Assembly: GCF_026013905.1 (NCBI RefSeq)
Contig: NZ_CP110257.1
Location: 1,240,001-1,304,000, forward strand
Source: Schlegelella aquatica
Lineage (GTDB): Bacteria; Pseudomonadota; Gammaproteobacteria; Burkholderiales; Burkholderiaceae_C
Direction of reading: 5' to 3'
DNA: 64,000 nucleotides
A model generated the notes under the pieces. The model made no database searches. It was not told the origin of the DNA and was given only the letters and a program-made list of their open reading frames with translations. The position numbers were made by a program, and so were the translations under genes. Below, piece by piece: positions 33,462 to 43,589 of this stretch (position 1 is its first letter; each line of letters begins with the position of its first letter).

Positions 33462-34379
33462 ATGAGTCTGCTGCTCGATGCGTTCTGGCGCGCGGTCGCG
33501 TACTGTCTGCACCCTCGCGTCATGATCCTCTCGCTGCTTCCCCTGGTGGGCATCGCGGCGCTCACCTTCGTCCTGGGGTGGTTCTTCTGGGAGCCGGCCG
33601 TCGATGCGGTGCGCCTGCAGCTGGAGCAGTGGGCTCTGGTCGAGGCCGCATTGGGCTGGCTGGAGTCCATCGGCGCCCACGGGCTGCGCGGCGTGCTCGC
33701 GCCGCTCATCGTCGTCGTGCTGGCCGTCCCGCTCATCGTCATCGCCTCGCTGCTCGCGGTGGGGCTCTTCATGACGCCGTGGCTGGTGCGGCTGGTGGCG
33801 GCGCGGCGGTTCCCGGCCTTGGAGCGGCGCCAGGGCGAATCGTGGTGGCGCAGCGTGGCCTGGGCGCTGGCTTCGACGGTCGTCGCGCTATTGGCCTTGG
33901 TCGTGAGCGTGCCCTTGTGGCTCATTCCGCCGCTCGTCTTCGTGCTGCCGCCGCTGATCTGGGGGTGGCTCACCTACCGCGTGATGAGCTTCGATGCCTT
34001 GGCAGAACACGCGACGCGCGAGGAGCGCCTGCGGCTCACGCACGAGCACCGCTGGCAGCTGTGGGCCATGGGCGTGTTGAGCGGCTATGCGGGGGCGGCT
34101 CCCTCGCTGGTGTGGGCCTTCGGCGCGGTGAGCTTCATCTTTGCGCCCCTGTTGATCGTGGCCTCGGTGTGGATCTACACGGTGGTGTTTGCGTTCTCGT
34201 CGTTGTGGTTCGTGCACTACTGCCTGGCCGCGCTGCAACTCCAGCGGGCGCGGGAGGCAGTGCCCGTCGCGCAGGGCCCCGACGACGACGCCGGCGGCGG
34301 GGCGAGTGGCACCGCCGTCGGCGGCATCGAACACAGGGGGGCAGCGCCGGCTCTGCCGCCTTCGGCCTCGAATCCCTGA
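33462..34379 (+). CDS. EI24-domain (CysZ-like) membrane protein
   Basis: A 305-residue inner-membrane protein with an EI24/CysZ-like domain. Hydrophobic segments include MILSLLPLVGIAALTFVLGW, VLAPLIVVVLAVPLIVIASL, ALASTVVALLALVVSVPLWL and FIFAPLLIVASVWIYTVVFA. CysZ itself brings sulfate into E. coli; whether this homologue does is unknown. The C-terminal 45 residues (about 260-305) are polar and low-complexity. It sits between DUF1415 (13 bp) and the CinA-like gene (19 bp) in a probable operon. Confidence 0.82.
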   Translation: MSLLLDAFWRAVAYCLHPRVMILSLLPLVGIAALTFVLGWFFWEPAVDAVRLQLEQWALVEAALGWLESIGAHGLRGVLAPLIVVVLAVPLIVIASLLAVGLFMTPWLVRLVAARRFPALERRQGESWWRSVAWALASTVVALLALVVSVPLWLIPPLVFVLPPLIWGWLTYRVMSFDALAEHATREERLRLTHEHRWQLWAMGVLSGYAGAAPSLVWAFGAVSFIFAPLLIVASVWIYTVVFAFSSLWFVHYCLAALQLQRAREAVPVAQGPDDDAGGGASGTAVGGIEHRGAAPALPPSASNP

Positions 34380-34398
34380 TTCTCGAAAGGAACCCGCT

Positions 34399-35193
34399 GT
34401 GCAGTTCGGCCTTGTGATCGTGGGCGACGAGATCCTCTCCGGCAAGCGCGAAGACAAGCACCTGCCGAAGGTGATCGAGCTCTTGCGTGCTCGCGGCCTT
34501 GCGCTCGCGTGGGCCCGGTACGTGGGCGACGATCCGGCGCGGCTCGAAGCGGCGCTGCGCGACGCCTTCGCCAGCGGCGACGTGGTGTTCTCCTGCGGCG
34601 GCATCGGGGCCACGCCCGACGATCACACGCGTCAGTGCGCCGCGCGCGCCCTGGGCGTGGAGCTGCGACTGCATCCCGAGGCCCGCCGCCTCATCCTCGA
34701 GCGCATGGCCGATGTCGCGCGCGAGCAGGGGCTGCCGTTCGAGCCGGATCGACCCGACAACGTGCGCCGGCTGAACATGGGTGTCTTCCCGGCCGGGGCC
34801 GAGATCATCCCCAACCCCTACAACAAGATCCCGGGGTTCTCGGTCGGGCATGTCCACTTCGTTCCCGGCTTCCCGGTGATGGCCTGGCCGATGATCGAAT
34901 GGGTGATCGACACCCGGTACGCCCACCTGGCGCCTCACGCGCGCCGCGTCGAGCGCTCGGTGGTCGTCTTCGGCGCGATGGAGGCGACGCTCACCCCTTT
35001 GATGGAGGAACTCGAGCGGCGGCACGGCGCCATCAAAGTCTTCTCGCTGCCCAGCGTGGACCACCCGGTGCACGGCCGGCACATCGAACTGGGCGTCAAG
35101 GGCGAGCCGGCAGCGGTCGAGGAGGCCTACACCGACTTGCTGCGCGGCCTTCGTGAGCAAGGCGTGCGGCTGGGCCCCGAGTTGGTGCGCTGA
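34399..35193 (+). CDS. CinA-like molybdopterin-binding domain protein
   Basis: A 264-residue protein with the MoCF-biosynthesis/CinA N-terminal fold. It shows VIVGDEILSGKREDKHLP near the start and the molybdopterin-type motif VVFSCGGIGATPDDHTRQ (about residues 64-81). IIPNPYNKIPGFSVGHVHFVPGFP follows. The CinA C-terminal nicotinamide deamidase domain is absent, so this is the short YfaY-like form, which may act as an ADP-ribose pyrophosphatase in the pyridine-nucleotide cycle; that is family knowledge. It starts with GTG at 34399. It is the last gene before the glnA control region. Confidence 0.85.
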   Translation: MQFGLVIVGDEILSGKREDKHLPKVIELLRARGLALAWARYVGDDPARLEAALRDAFASGDVVFSCGGIGATPDDHTRQCAARALGVELRLHPEARRLILERMADVAREQGLPFEPDRPDNVRRLNMGVFPAGAEIIPNPYNKIPGFSVGHVHFVPGFPVMAWPMIEWVIDTRYAHLAPHARRVERSVVVFGAMEATLTPLMEELERRHGAIKVFSLPSVDHPVHGRHIELGVKGEPAAVEEAYTDLLRGLREQGVRLGPELVR

Positions 35194-35196
35194 GTT

Positions 35197-35211
35197 GCAC
35201 CGTTTATGTGC
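35197..35211. promoter_or_regulatory. Probable NtrC-binding site upstream of glnA
   Basis: GCAC (35197-35200), seven bases, then GTGC (35208-35211) match the half-sites and spacing of the NtrC enhancer consensus. It lies about 120 bp upstream of the sigma-54 promoter, a normal enhancer distance, and ntrB-ntrC are encoded downstream. It has not been shown to bind. Confidence 0.6.
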
Positions 35212-35315
35212 GTCCCGGTGTCCAGTTTGGGGCGCGCGCGGGGCGGAAGCCGGGCCGGCGCGGTGATCTGCCGCTGGTCCTTGCATCAAAGCGGGGCGCC
35301 AGCGCGAGCGATCGC

Positions 35316-35330
35316 TGGCATGGGTTCTGC
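35316..35330 (+). promoter_or_regulatory. Sigma-54 promoter of glnA
   Basis: TGGCA at 35316-35320 and TGC at 35328-35330 place the -24 GG and -12 GC exactly 12 bp apart, as RpoN requires. Transcription would start near 35342, about 64 bp before the glnA ATG. Together with the NtrC site upstream this predicts induction under nitrogen limitation. Confidence 0.75.
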
Positions 35331-35405
35331 TAAATTGCCCTCCACTTGCCGGCCGGGTACCCCGGCCGACTCTCATTCCTCTCAAACGTCCCCTAGGAGC
35401 ATCTG

Positions 35406-36824
35406 ATGACCAACAAGACGGTCGCCGACGTGATGAAGATGGTGAAGGAGAACGAAGTCAAGTTCGTGGACTTCCGGTTCACCGACACCCGTGGCAAGGA
35501 GCATCACGTCACCGTGCCCATCTCCGCGTTCGACGAAGACAAGTTCACGTCGGGCCACGCATTCGATGGCTCCTCGATCGCCGGCTGGAAGGGCATCGAG
35601 GCCTCGGACATGCTTCTGATGCCGGACCCCAACACCGCCAACATCGACCCGTTCTTCGAAGAGCCGACGCTGTTCCTGACCTGCGACGTGATCGAGCCGG
35701 GTGACGGCAAGCCCTACGAGCGCGATCCCCGCTCGCTGGCCAAGCGGGCCGAGGCGTACCTCAAGTCGTCCGGCATCGGCGACGTGGCCTACTTCGGGCC
35801 GGAGCCCGAGTTCTTCATCTTCGACAGCATCCGCTGGAACGTGGACATGTCCGGCTGCTTCGTGAAGATCGAGTCCGAGGAAGCGGCCTGGAACACCGGC
35901 AAGGAGTACGAGCACGGCAACACCGGCTACCGTCCCACGGTCAAGGGCGGCTACTTCCCGGTGCCCCCGGTCGATTCCGGGCAGGATCTGCGTTCCGAGA
36001 TGTGCCTGATCCTCGAGTCGCTGGGCATTCCCGTCGAGGTGCACCACCACGAGGTGGCCAACGCCGGCCAGATGGAGATCGGCACCAAGTTCTCCACGCT
36101 GGTCCAGCGCGCCGACTGGCTGCAACTGCAGAAGTACGTGATCCAGAACGTCGCCCACGCCTACGGCAAGACGGCGACCTTCATGCCCAAGCCCATCGTG
36201 GGCGACAACGGCTCGGGCATGCACGTGCACCAGTCCGTCTGGAAGGACGGCAAGAACCTGTTCGCCGGTGACGGCTACGGCGGCCTGTCGGAGTTCGCGC
36301 TCTACTACATCGGCGGCATCATCAAGCACGCCCGCGCCCTCAACGCGATCACCAACCCCACGACCAACAGCTACAAGCGGCTGGTGCCCGGCTTCGAGGC
36401 CCCGGTGAAGCTGGCCTATTCGGCCAAGAACCGCTCGGCGTCGATCCGCATTCCGTACGTGGCCAATCCGAAGGGCCGCCGCATCGAGGCCCGCTTCCCG
36501 GACCCGATGGCCAACCCCTACCTGTGCTTCGCCGCGTTGCTGATGGCGGGCCTGGACGGCGTCGAGAACAAGATCCACCCGGGCGAGGCCGCGACCAAGG
36601 ACCTCTACCACCTGCCGCCCGAAGAGGACGCGAAGATCCCGACCGTCTGCCACAGCCTGGACCAGGCGTTGGAGCACCTCGACAAGGACCGCGCCTTCCT
36701 GACCAAGGGTGGCGTGTTCACCGATGCCTACATCGACGCCTACATCGAACTCAAAATGCAGGAGGTGACCCGCTTCCGCATGACCACCCACCCGGTCGAG
36801 TTCGACATGTACTACAGCCTGTGA
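35406..36824 (+). CDS. glnA: Type I glutamine synthetase
   Basis: A 472-residue enzyme that makes glutamine from glutamate, ammonia and ATP; it works as a dodecamer. Motifs include the start of the beta-grasp domain with [19 protein letters not shown], the metal and ATP site [19 protein letters not shown], the glutamate-binding [18 protein letters not shown] and the ammonia-site NRSASIRIP. The adenylylation tyrosine lies in [11 protein letters not shown], so control by GlnE is expected as in E. coli. It has a predicted sigma-54 promoter and NtrC site upstream and a strong terminator downstream. Confidence 0.97.
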   Translation: MTNKTVADVMKMVKENEVKFVDFRFTDTRGKEHHVTVPISAFDEDKFTSGHAFDGSSIAGWKGIEASDMLLMPDPNTANIDPFFEEPTLFLTCDVIEPGDGKPYERDPRSLAKRAEAYLKSSGIGDVAYFGPEPEFFIFDSIRWNVDMSGCFVKIESEEAAWNTGKEYEHGNTGYRPTVKGGYFPVPPVDSGQDLRSEMCLILESLGIPVEVHHHEVANAGQMEIGTKFSTLVQRADWLQLQKYVIQNVAHAYGKTATFMPKPIVGDNGSGMHVHQSVWKDGKNLFAGDGYGGLSEFALYYIGGIIKHARALNAITNPTTNSYKRLVPGFEAPVKLAYSAKNRSASIRIPYVANPKGRRIEARFPDPMANPYLCFAALLMAGLDGVENKIHPGEAATKDLYHLPPEEDAKIPTVCHSLDQALEHLDKDRAFLTKGGVFTDAYIDAYIELKMQEVTRFRMTTHPVEFDMYYSL

Positions 36825-36862
36825 TCTTCACGGGCGGCCCTGCCGCCCGGCGATCGCCTCGA

Positions 36863-36888
36863 GGGACGGCCCGGTGCCGTCCCTTTTT
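36863..36888 (+). terminator. Rho-independent terminator after glnA
   Basis: GGGACGGC (36863-36870) and GCCGTCCC (36876-36883) form a perfect 8-bp stem with a 5-nt loop, followed by five Ts. It separates glnA from the ntrBC unit. Confidence 0.92.
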
Positions 36889-37026
36889 CGTTGTGCAAAC
36901 GCCTGCGGTGTGCGGGATTTGGTCAAAATCCAGGATTGCTCGATACTTTGCCGCCTTTCCCGCCGAACCGGTGGCTGCCGTTGCGGTCCAATCTGCGGGT
37001 ACGACCATTCCACGGGATCATCGACC

Positions 37027-37542
37027 ATGCGTTGCCTTGCCGTTTCTGCCGCTGCTGTCGCCCTCGCCACGGCCGCGGGCGCTGCGCTGGCCCAGGGGCA
37101 GGTGTACCGCTGCCCGGGCAACCACTTCACCAACGCCCTCACGCCGAAGGAGGCCGAGTCGCGCGGCTGCCGCCCGGTCGAGGGCGGCAACGTGACGGTG
37201 GTGCAGTCTCGTGCTCCCAATGCCGGCGCCAGTGCACCTGCGAAGGCGCCGGCGGCTGCCGCGCCCCGTCCGGCGGACTCCAAGGTGAGCCCCGGAGTGC
37301 AGCAGGAGCGCGACAACGAGGCGCGCCGCATCCTGGAGGCCGAGCTGCGCAAGGAGGAAGAGCAGCTTGCCGCTCTGAAGAAGGAATACAACAATGGCGA
37401 GCCCGAGCGCCGCGGCGACGAGCGCAACTACCAGAAGTACCTCGACCGCGTCTCGGAGTTGAAGGCCGGCATCGCTCGCAAGGAAAGCGACATCGCCGCG
37501 ATCAAGCGCGAGCTGGCGAAGCTGCCGCCGCCTTCCAACTGA
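37027..37542 (+). CDS. Hypothetical periplasmic protein with coiled coil
   Basis: A 171-residue protein. A clear signal peptide (LAVSAAAVALATAAGAALAQ) is followed by a short cysteine-bearing segment (QVYRCPGNHFTNALTPKEAESRGC split by one residue run, with two Cys about 20 residues apart) that resembles DUF4124-like modules. An Ala/Pro linker and a charged coiled coil (about residues 95-165, Glu/Lys/Arg-rich) complete the chain. No enzyme motif is seen. It lies between glnA and ntrB, a position where betaproteobacteria often carry such a gene. Any link to nitrogen control is only positional. Confidence 0.75.
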   Translation: MRCLAVSAAAVALATAAGAALAQGQVYRCPGNHFTNALTPKEAESRGCRPVEGGNVTVVQSRAPNAGASAPAKAPAAAAPRPADSKVSPGVQQERDNEARRILEAELRKEEEQLAALKKEYNNGEPERRGDERNYQKYLDRVSELKAGIARKESDIAAIKRELAKLPPPSN

Positions 37543-37580
37543 GGAGCGCGCCCGAGCCCGGGCGGCGACCGCGTGCCTCG

Positions 37581-38687
37581 ATGACACCGCGCGATCCCGT
37601 GACGATGCCTGCGCCGCAGGGCCCCACCCCCGAGGCGTATGCGGCATTCGATCTGCTGCCCACGATGGTGGCGCTGGTGCATATCGACGGTCGCCCCGTC
37701 TTCGTCAATGCGGCATTCGAGACGGTGCTGGGCCTGTCGCGCCGCAGCGTGCTGCGCGGCTCGCTCTTCGAGTGGTTCATCGAGCCCGAGGTGATCCGCG
37801 ACACCGTCGCGGCCGTCGCACGCAACGAGTTCGCCATCAGCCGATTCGAGGGGCAGCTGCGGCGTCCTCCGGGGGCACCGGGCGAGCCGCTGCCGGCGCA
37901 CGTGGTCGTGACGCAGACCGACATGCCCGATGTGGTGCTGGTCGAGTTGCTCGAGATCGAGCAGCAGACGCGGCAGGACCGCGAAGAGCGCGCGCTCGAC
38001 CAGGCGCAGGCGACCAAGGAGCTCCTCCGCAACCTGGCGCACGAGATCAAGAACCCATTGGGCGGCATCCGCGGCGCGGCCCAGTTGCTCCAGATGGAGC
38101 TCGAGTCGAAGGAGCTGACGGAGTACACGCAGGTCATCATCCACGAGGCCGATCGCCTCCAGGCGCTGGTGGACCGCCTGCTTGCGCCGCACCGCAAGCC
38201 GCACCTCGTCGGCGACGTGAACATCCACGAGGTGTGCGAACGGGTGCGCTCGCTCATCCTCGCCGAGTTTCCCCGGGGCCTCAAGGTGGTGCGCGACTAC
38301 GACGCGTCGATTCCCGAGTTCCGGGGCGACCGCGAGCAGCTCATCCAAGCCGTCCTCAACATCGCCCGCAACGCTGCCGAGGCGCTCGCCGAACGCATCG
38401 CCGCGGGCGATGCCTGCATCCGGTTCAAGACGCGCGTGGCCCGGCAGGTGACGATCGGGAAACAGCGTTATCGTTTGGCATTGGAATTGCATATTTCCGA
38501 CAACGGGCCGGGCATCCCCGAGTCGATCCGGGATCGCATCTTCTATCCCTTGGTGTCGGGACGAGAGGGCGGGTCGGGCTTGGGATTGACGTTGGCGCAG
38601 ACCTTCGTGCAGCAGCACATGGGCACGATCGAATGCGAGAGCGTTCCGGGCAACACGGAGTTCAAGATCCTGATCCCGTTGCCGTGA
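37581..38687 (+). CDS. glnL: Nitrogen regulation sensor kinase NtrB
   Basis: A 368-residue soluble histidine kinase/phosphatase. The N-terminal PAS domain (about 20-130) includes FVNAAFETVLGLSRRSVLRG. The H-box LAHEIKNPLGGIRGAAQLL follows (His about residue 155), then the ATPase domain (NIARNAAEAL, ISDNGPGIPE, GSGLGLTLAQ). Under nitrogen shortage it phosphorylates NtrC; with PII it removes the phosphate. The ATG at 37581 is 38 bp after the small periplasmic gene. ntrC follows after 55 bp. Confidence 0.95.
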   Translation: MTPRDPVTMPAPQGPTPEAYAAFDLLPTMVALVHIDGRPVFVNAAFETVLGLSRRSVLRGSLFEWFIEPEVIRDTVAAVARNEFAISRFEGQLRRPPGAPGEPLPAHVVVTQTDMPDVVLVELLEIEQQTRQDREERALDQAQATKELLRNLAHEIKNPLGGIRGAAQLLQMELESKELTEYTQVIIHEADRLQALVDRLLAPHRKPHLVGDVNIHEVCERVRSLILAEFPRGLKVVRDYDASIPEFRGDREQLIQAVLNIARNAAEALAERIAAGDACIRFKTRVARQVTIGKQRYRLALELHISDNGPGIPESIRDRIFYPLVSGREGGSGLGLTLAQTFVQQHMGTIECESVPGNTEFKILIPLP

Positions 38688-38742
38688 CGCCTCGAGCGCC
38701 GCGGCAAAGGGCCGAGGACTTGGGGCAGACGACAGGCGGCGC

Positions 38743-40182
<1,440 letters not shown>

Positions 40183-40212
40183 GGCGGACGAGTGCCGCGC
40201 CTCGCGGGAGGG

Positions 40213-40992
40213 TCAACCGAGCGCCGCGTCTGCAAGCGTGAGCACGACTGGCGCGTGGTCGCTCGGACGCTCGTTCTTGCGCGGGGCCTTGTCGATCCCG
40301 CACGCCTCGACGGCAGGCCGCAAGGCGTCGCTCACGAGGATGTGGTCGATGCGCAGCCCCTGGTTCTTGCGGAAGGCGAGGTTGCGGTAGTCCCACCACG
40401 ACCAGCTCTTGGGCGGCTGCTCGAACAGCCGGAAGGCGTCGTGCAGGCCGAGCGCGAGGAGTTCGCGGAAGTGATGCCGCTCTTCGTCGGTGCAATGGAT
40501 CTGGCCTGTCCACGCGACGGGGTCGTACACGTCGCGGTCCTCCGGGGCGATGTTGAAGTCGCCCATCAGCACGAGCTTCGGATGCCGCGCGAGCTCCTCG
40601 CGCACCCAGTCGCGCAGCGCGCGCATCCACTGCAGCTTGTACTCGAACTTGTCGGTGCCCGGCGCCTGTCCGTTGGGGAAGTACGCGCCGATGACGCGCA
40701 GCCCCCGCACAGAGCCGGCGATCACGCGCGCCTGCTCGTCGGCAAAGCCGAAGATGTTCTTCACGACGTCGTCCACCGGCTCCCGGCTGAGCAGGGCGAC
40801 GCCGTTGTAGGTGCGCTGGCCGAACCAGCAGGCGTGGTAGCCGGCATCTCGCAGGGCCTGGTGCGGGAACTTCTCGTCCGTGAGCTTGGTTTCCTGGAGC
40901 GCGACGACGTCGGGCTGATGCTGGGCCAGCCAGTCCATCAGCTGAGGCAGGCGCACGGCGAGGGAGTTGACGTTCCAGGTGGCGAGTTTCAT
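40213..40992 (-). CDS. xthA: Exodeoxyribonuclease III
   Basis: A 259-residue AP endonuclease and 3'-5' exonuclease for base-excision repair. Motifs: TWNVNSLAVRLPQL at the start, QETKLTDEKFP (metal-binding Glu), YFPNGQ, LMGDFNIAPEDRDVYDP (catalytic Asp/Asn) and the C-terminal RPSDHAPVVLTL (catalytic His). The ATG at 40990-40992 gives MKLATWNVN. It ends 30 bp from the ntrC stop. Confidence 0.95.
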   Translation of the reverse strand: MKLATWNVNSLAVRLPQLMDWLAQHQPDVVALQETKLTDEKFPHQALRDAGYHACWFGQRTYNGVALLSREPVDDVVKNIFGFADEQARVIAGSVRGLRVIGAYFPNGQAPGTDKFEYKLQWMRALRDWVREELARHPKLVLMGDFNIAPEDRDVYDPVAWTGQIHCTDEERHHFRELLALGLHDAFRLFEQPPKSWSWWDYRNLAFRKNQGLRIDHILVSDALRPAVEACGIDKAPRKNERPSDHAPVVLTLADAALG

Positions 40993-41134
40993 GGGCCGGT
41001 TTCGGACGACAGGAGGCGGGCCCGGCGGCGCCCTTCGTGCGCGCCGAGTCCGGGGCAAAGAGGGCATTTTGCCTGCCGCGGGCGACGTGGGGTCATCGGC
41101 CGGGGCCGCGCGCCCCTCGGATAGCATCGCCTGC

Positions 41135-42118
41135 GTGAAGAGGCCCGTCTCGATCCCGGCAGTCGTTGGCGGAGTGCGCGCTGCGTCGGCTCTTTCGCCG
41201 GCTCGTTCACGGCGCTGCCTCGTGCTGGGCCTTGCGGCCCTGGCCGCTGCCGGGGCTCCTTTGCAAGCGGATGCTGAGGGTGACGAACTGCCCACCGTGG
41301 TGGTCCGTGGCGGCGGTGCTGAAGCAGATGGGTTCCAGCTTCCTCATGCCTACGGCCGCGTGAATGCCGAGGAGCTGCGCGAGGCCGGGCCGATGGTGAG
41401 CCTCTCCGAGGCACTCGTGCGCGTGCCCGGCCTGGTCGTCTCCAACCGGCACAACTACGCGCAGGATCTGCAGATGTCGTCCCGCGGTTTCGGCGCGCGC
41501 GCGGGCTTCGGCGTGCGCGGGATGCGGCTCTATGCGGACGGCATCTCCGCCCACATGCCCGACGGCCAGGGGCAGGTGGGGCATTTCGACCTCGCCTCCG
41601 CCGAGACCGTGGAGGTGCTGCGCGGGCCGTTCTCCGTCTTGTATGGGCCGAACTCCGGGGGGGTGGTCGCGGTGCATACCGCCCCCGTGCAGCAGCCGCA
41701 GGCGGAAGGCGGGCTCGACGCCGGTCGCTTCGGCGCGCGGCAAGTGCGGGCGGGCATGGGTGTGCGGCTCGGGGCGGAGGCCGGTGGCGCCCGGAGCGAG
41801 GGCCGGCCCGGATGGCAGGCCCGCCCCGCGTGGCTGCGTGCGTCGGTGTCGCGGTTCGAGATCGACGGTTTTCGCCCGCATGCCGCGGCGCAGCGCGACT
41901 TGCTCCAGGCCCGGCTCGGGTGGGGCTGCTGCGTGCCATCGCCCGGCGGGGCATTGCTCCAGCCTTTTTGCGCTCGCTTTGGCTGCTGTCAGCGCTCGCA
42001 GCGTCGGCGAGTCGACTCGCTACTCTTGCACGTCCGGCGCTTCTCGTCGGTGCCGCGAGATGAATTTTGCAGGGCCGACTCTTTCACTGAAATCCAGGGC
42101 GTTGCACTTCGTATTTGA
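41135..42118 (+). pseudogene. TonB-dependent receptor, truncated after the plug domain
   Basis: The reading frame starts with GTG at 41135. It encodes an Ala-rich signal region, the TonB-box-like DELPTVVVRG and most of a plug domain (SLSEALVRVPGLVVSNRHNY, FGVRGMRLYADGISAHMPDG, SAETVEVLRGPFSVLYG). The family pattern continues into the first barrel strands as far as about 41925 (RASVSRFEIDGF, RDLLQARLG). After that the residues no longer look like a receptor (Cys/Ser/Arg-rich) and a stop occurs at 42118. Intact receptors have about 700 residues, so some 400 residues of barrel are missing and the product cannot form a channel. Loss was probably caused by the accessory DNA that starts here. Confidence 0.82.
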
Positions 42119-42184
42119 GTCCGCCCACCGTGTGCGAATGCACGTTGTGATTCTGCAAGCCCGAGACTGACGGGAAGATGTTTC

Positions 42185-42213
42185 AAAAATTACATTTCTG
42201 TCAGGTAATTTTT
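42185..42213. promoter_or_regulatory. Nested inverted repeats, orphan metal-regulator-like box
   Basis: TTACA-TTTC-TGTCA (42190-42203) is an inverted repeat with 5-bp arms and a 4-bp centre. It lies within a larger inverted repeat, AAAAATTAC (42185-42193) with GTAATTTTT (42205-42213). The 5-4-5 layout with TNACA/TGTNA arms resembles sites of CusR/CopR/CzcR-type response regulators. No intact gene starts next to it on either strand, so the promoter seems to have lost its target. Confidence 0.5.
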
Positions 42214-42300
42214 GGGGCGTGACCTATCAGGCTGCTGAAATCCCGAGGTTAGCCAGGCCGACGCGCGATCCCACAGAATGGATTCAACGTGCTCTGCTGG

Positions 42301-42317
42301 AGCCCCAATTGGGGGCT
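42301..42317 (-). terminator. Hairpin just after the DUF4148 gene
   Basis: AGCCCC (42301-42306) pairs with GGGGCT (42312-42317) around AATTG. It begins 2 bp past the DUF4148 stop codon on the minus strand. There is no T-run, so it may work poorly or serve as an mRNA-end hairpin. Confidence 0.4.
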
Positions 42318-42318
42318 A

Positions 42319-42666
42319 TCAACCCGGGGAGTAGAGACGCAGACGCTCGGAGCGTTCGGCAGGTGACTCGTTCAGCATTTCGTTGATCACTTGCTGACGA
42401 GTTTTCCCTGGGCCCACATTAGGCACAGGCATTGGGTAGTTGCTCTCACCATAAGAAAGGCGGCCTTGCCGCATCGCAGCCTCGGTCTCCGCCTTGACTT
42501 GGGCGCGGGTTTTCTCGCTCTTGAAGTGTTCCGGGTGAACGATTACGCCCTTTTCATTGTTGGCAGGATGCTCGTAGGCTGCCGAAGCCATCCCTGGAAG
42601 GCCCAGAGCAACCACTGCGGTTGCGGCTGCGATCATGGAAGAAAGGGAGAGGCGTTGTTGGATCAT
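42319..42666 (-). CDS. DUF4148 periplasmic protein (copy 1)
   Basis: A 115-residue secreted protein. The signal peptide (MIAAATAVVALGLPGMASAA) is followed by the DUF4148 pattern, KTRAQVKAETEAAMRQG (about residues 53-69) and a second Arg/Gln-rich repeat, KTRQQVINEMLNESPAERS. The ATG at 42664-42666 is chosen because the signal peptide begins there; 'AGGAGCTTC' upstream gives a ribosome-binding site. A 5-4-5 inverted repeat (42783-42796) lies upstream and overlaps the end of a sensor-kinase fragment. DUF4148 proteins are abundant in Burkholderiales but have no known function. A second one occurs at 54884-55153. Confidence 0.82.
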   Translation of the reverse strand: MIQQRLSLSSMIAAATAVVALGLPGMASAAYEHPANNEKGVIVHPEHFKSEKTRAQVKAETEAAMRQGRLSYGESNYPMPVPNVGPGKTRQQVINEMLNESPAERSERLRLYSPG

Positions 42667-42782
42667 GGTTGAAGCTCCTAAGGAAGAAGGTGGACGAAAC
42701 TTGCATCTCTCATGCCTTGGTCGGCGTTGAGGAGATGTGTTCATCTTAGGGAGCGCACCCCAACAGAATCTGGACAGCCAGA

Positions 42783-42796
42783 TGACATTGTTGTCA
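42783..42796. promoter_or_regulatory. Perfect inverted repeat upstream of DUF4148, metal-regulator-like box
   Basis: TGACA-TTGT-TGTCA is a perfect 5-4-5 inverted repeat, matching the layout of the CusR box (TGACA, 4 bp, TGTCA). It lies about 117 bp upstream of the DUF4148 start codon and includes the stop codon of the kinase fragment (42794-42796). A CTAAGAT sequence on the minus strand near 42745 is a candidate -10. It probably places the DUF4148 gene under a heavy-metal response regulator. Confidence 0.6.
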
Positions 42797-43570
42797 GCTT
42801 GATGGCTGTGAGCCACGGTGAGGAAACATCAAGGTGAAGCAGGTTCGCCCGTCGCCCGACGTCGCCGTGACGCTACCGCCGTGGGCCTCAGCGATGGCAC
42901 GTGTGATGGCCAGGCCCAGCCCGGAGCCATCGGAGTCCGGATGGGCCCTGGAAGCATCGGCTCGGTAGAAGCGGTCGAACAGCCGGGGCAGGATCTTGGC
43001 ATCGATGTCGGTTCCAGTGTTCTCCACGGCCACTGTCGTGGTTTGTGCCGTGCTGGTGATACGGATGGTGATGTCGCCGGCCTCGGGCGTGTAACGCAGG
43101 GCATTGGACAGCAGGTTGCTCACCGCACGGCGGAACATCAGGCGATCGCCTTCGACCTCGCCGTCTCCTTTCAACTGGAGCCGGATGCGTTTTTCCTCGG
43201 CCACGGCCTCGTAGAACTCCAGCAGCGCCAGCGCGTCCTGGCGGGCGGAAAACCGCTCCTTGTGCGGCAGATCCACGCCGCGCTCGGTCTTGGCTAGGAA
43301 CAGCATGTCGGACATCATGCGTGCCAAACGCTGAAATTCCTCGGCATTGGAGGCCAGGATGTCGCGGTACGTCGCGGCATCGCGCTTGGTCGTCAGCGCC
43401 ACCTGCGTCTGCGTCAGCAGGTTGCTGATGGGGGTGCGCAGCTCGTGCGCGAGGTCCGACGCGAAATCGGTAAGGCGCTGGAAGTCCTCCTGCAGGCGGT
43501 CCAGCATGCGGTTCAGCTCTTGCGCCAGATCGGCCATTTCCACCGGCACGGCCCAGAATCTCCACATCAT
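42794..43570 (-). pseudogene. Heavy-metal sensor histidine kinase (CusS/CopS-like), 5'-truncated
   Basis: About 250 residues of the C-terminal half remain: end of the HAMP region (LAQELNRMLDRLQ), the H-box FASDLAHELRTPISNLLTQT (about residues 37-56 of the fragment) and a complete ATPase domain (NLLSNALRYTPEAG, GSGLGLAITRAIAEAHGG). Intact kinases of this type have about 460 residues with two membrane helices and a periplasmic sensor; all of that is missing. Family resemblance begins near 43555, about 35 bp before the insertion sequence, and the first residues (MMWRFWA) look foreign. The matching response regulator is absent. It was probably the downstream partner in a metal-responsive two-component system. 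Confidence 0.85.
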
Positions 43571-43589
43571 GAGATCAAAGATTCTTTTA

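Larger units (their letters stand above)
41930..42318. other. Non-coding junction DNA of the decayed patch
   Basis: About 390 bp without a recognisable gene. GC content falls noticeably compared with the flanking core genes, especially over 42170-42300. It holds the out-of-family tail of the broken receptor frame, the inverted-repeat box at 42185-42213, and a hairpin at 42301-42317. The stretch 42070-42180 looks like the end of a lost mobile element or gene, but I could not assign it. Confidence 0.6.

Noticed and set aside
42070..42180. Terminal inverted repeat or integrase remnant of a known IS at the receptor junction
   Set aside because: The sequence looks like element-end DNA, but I could not find a matching partner repeat or a transposase pattern, so no element is called.
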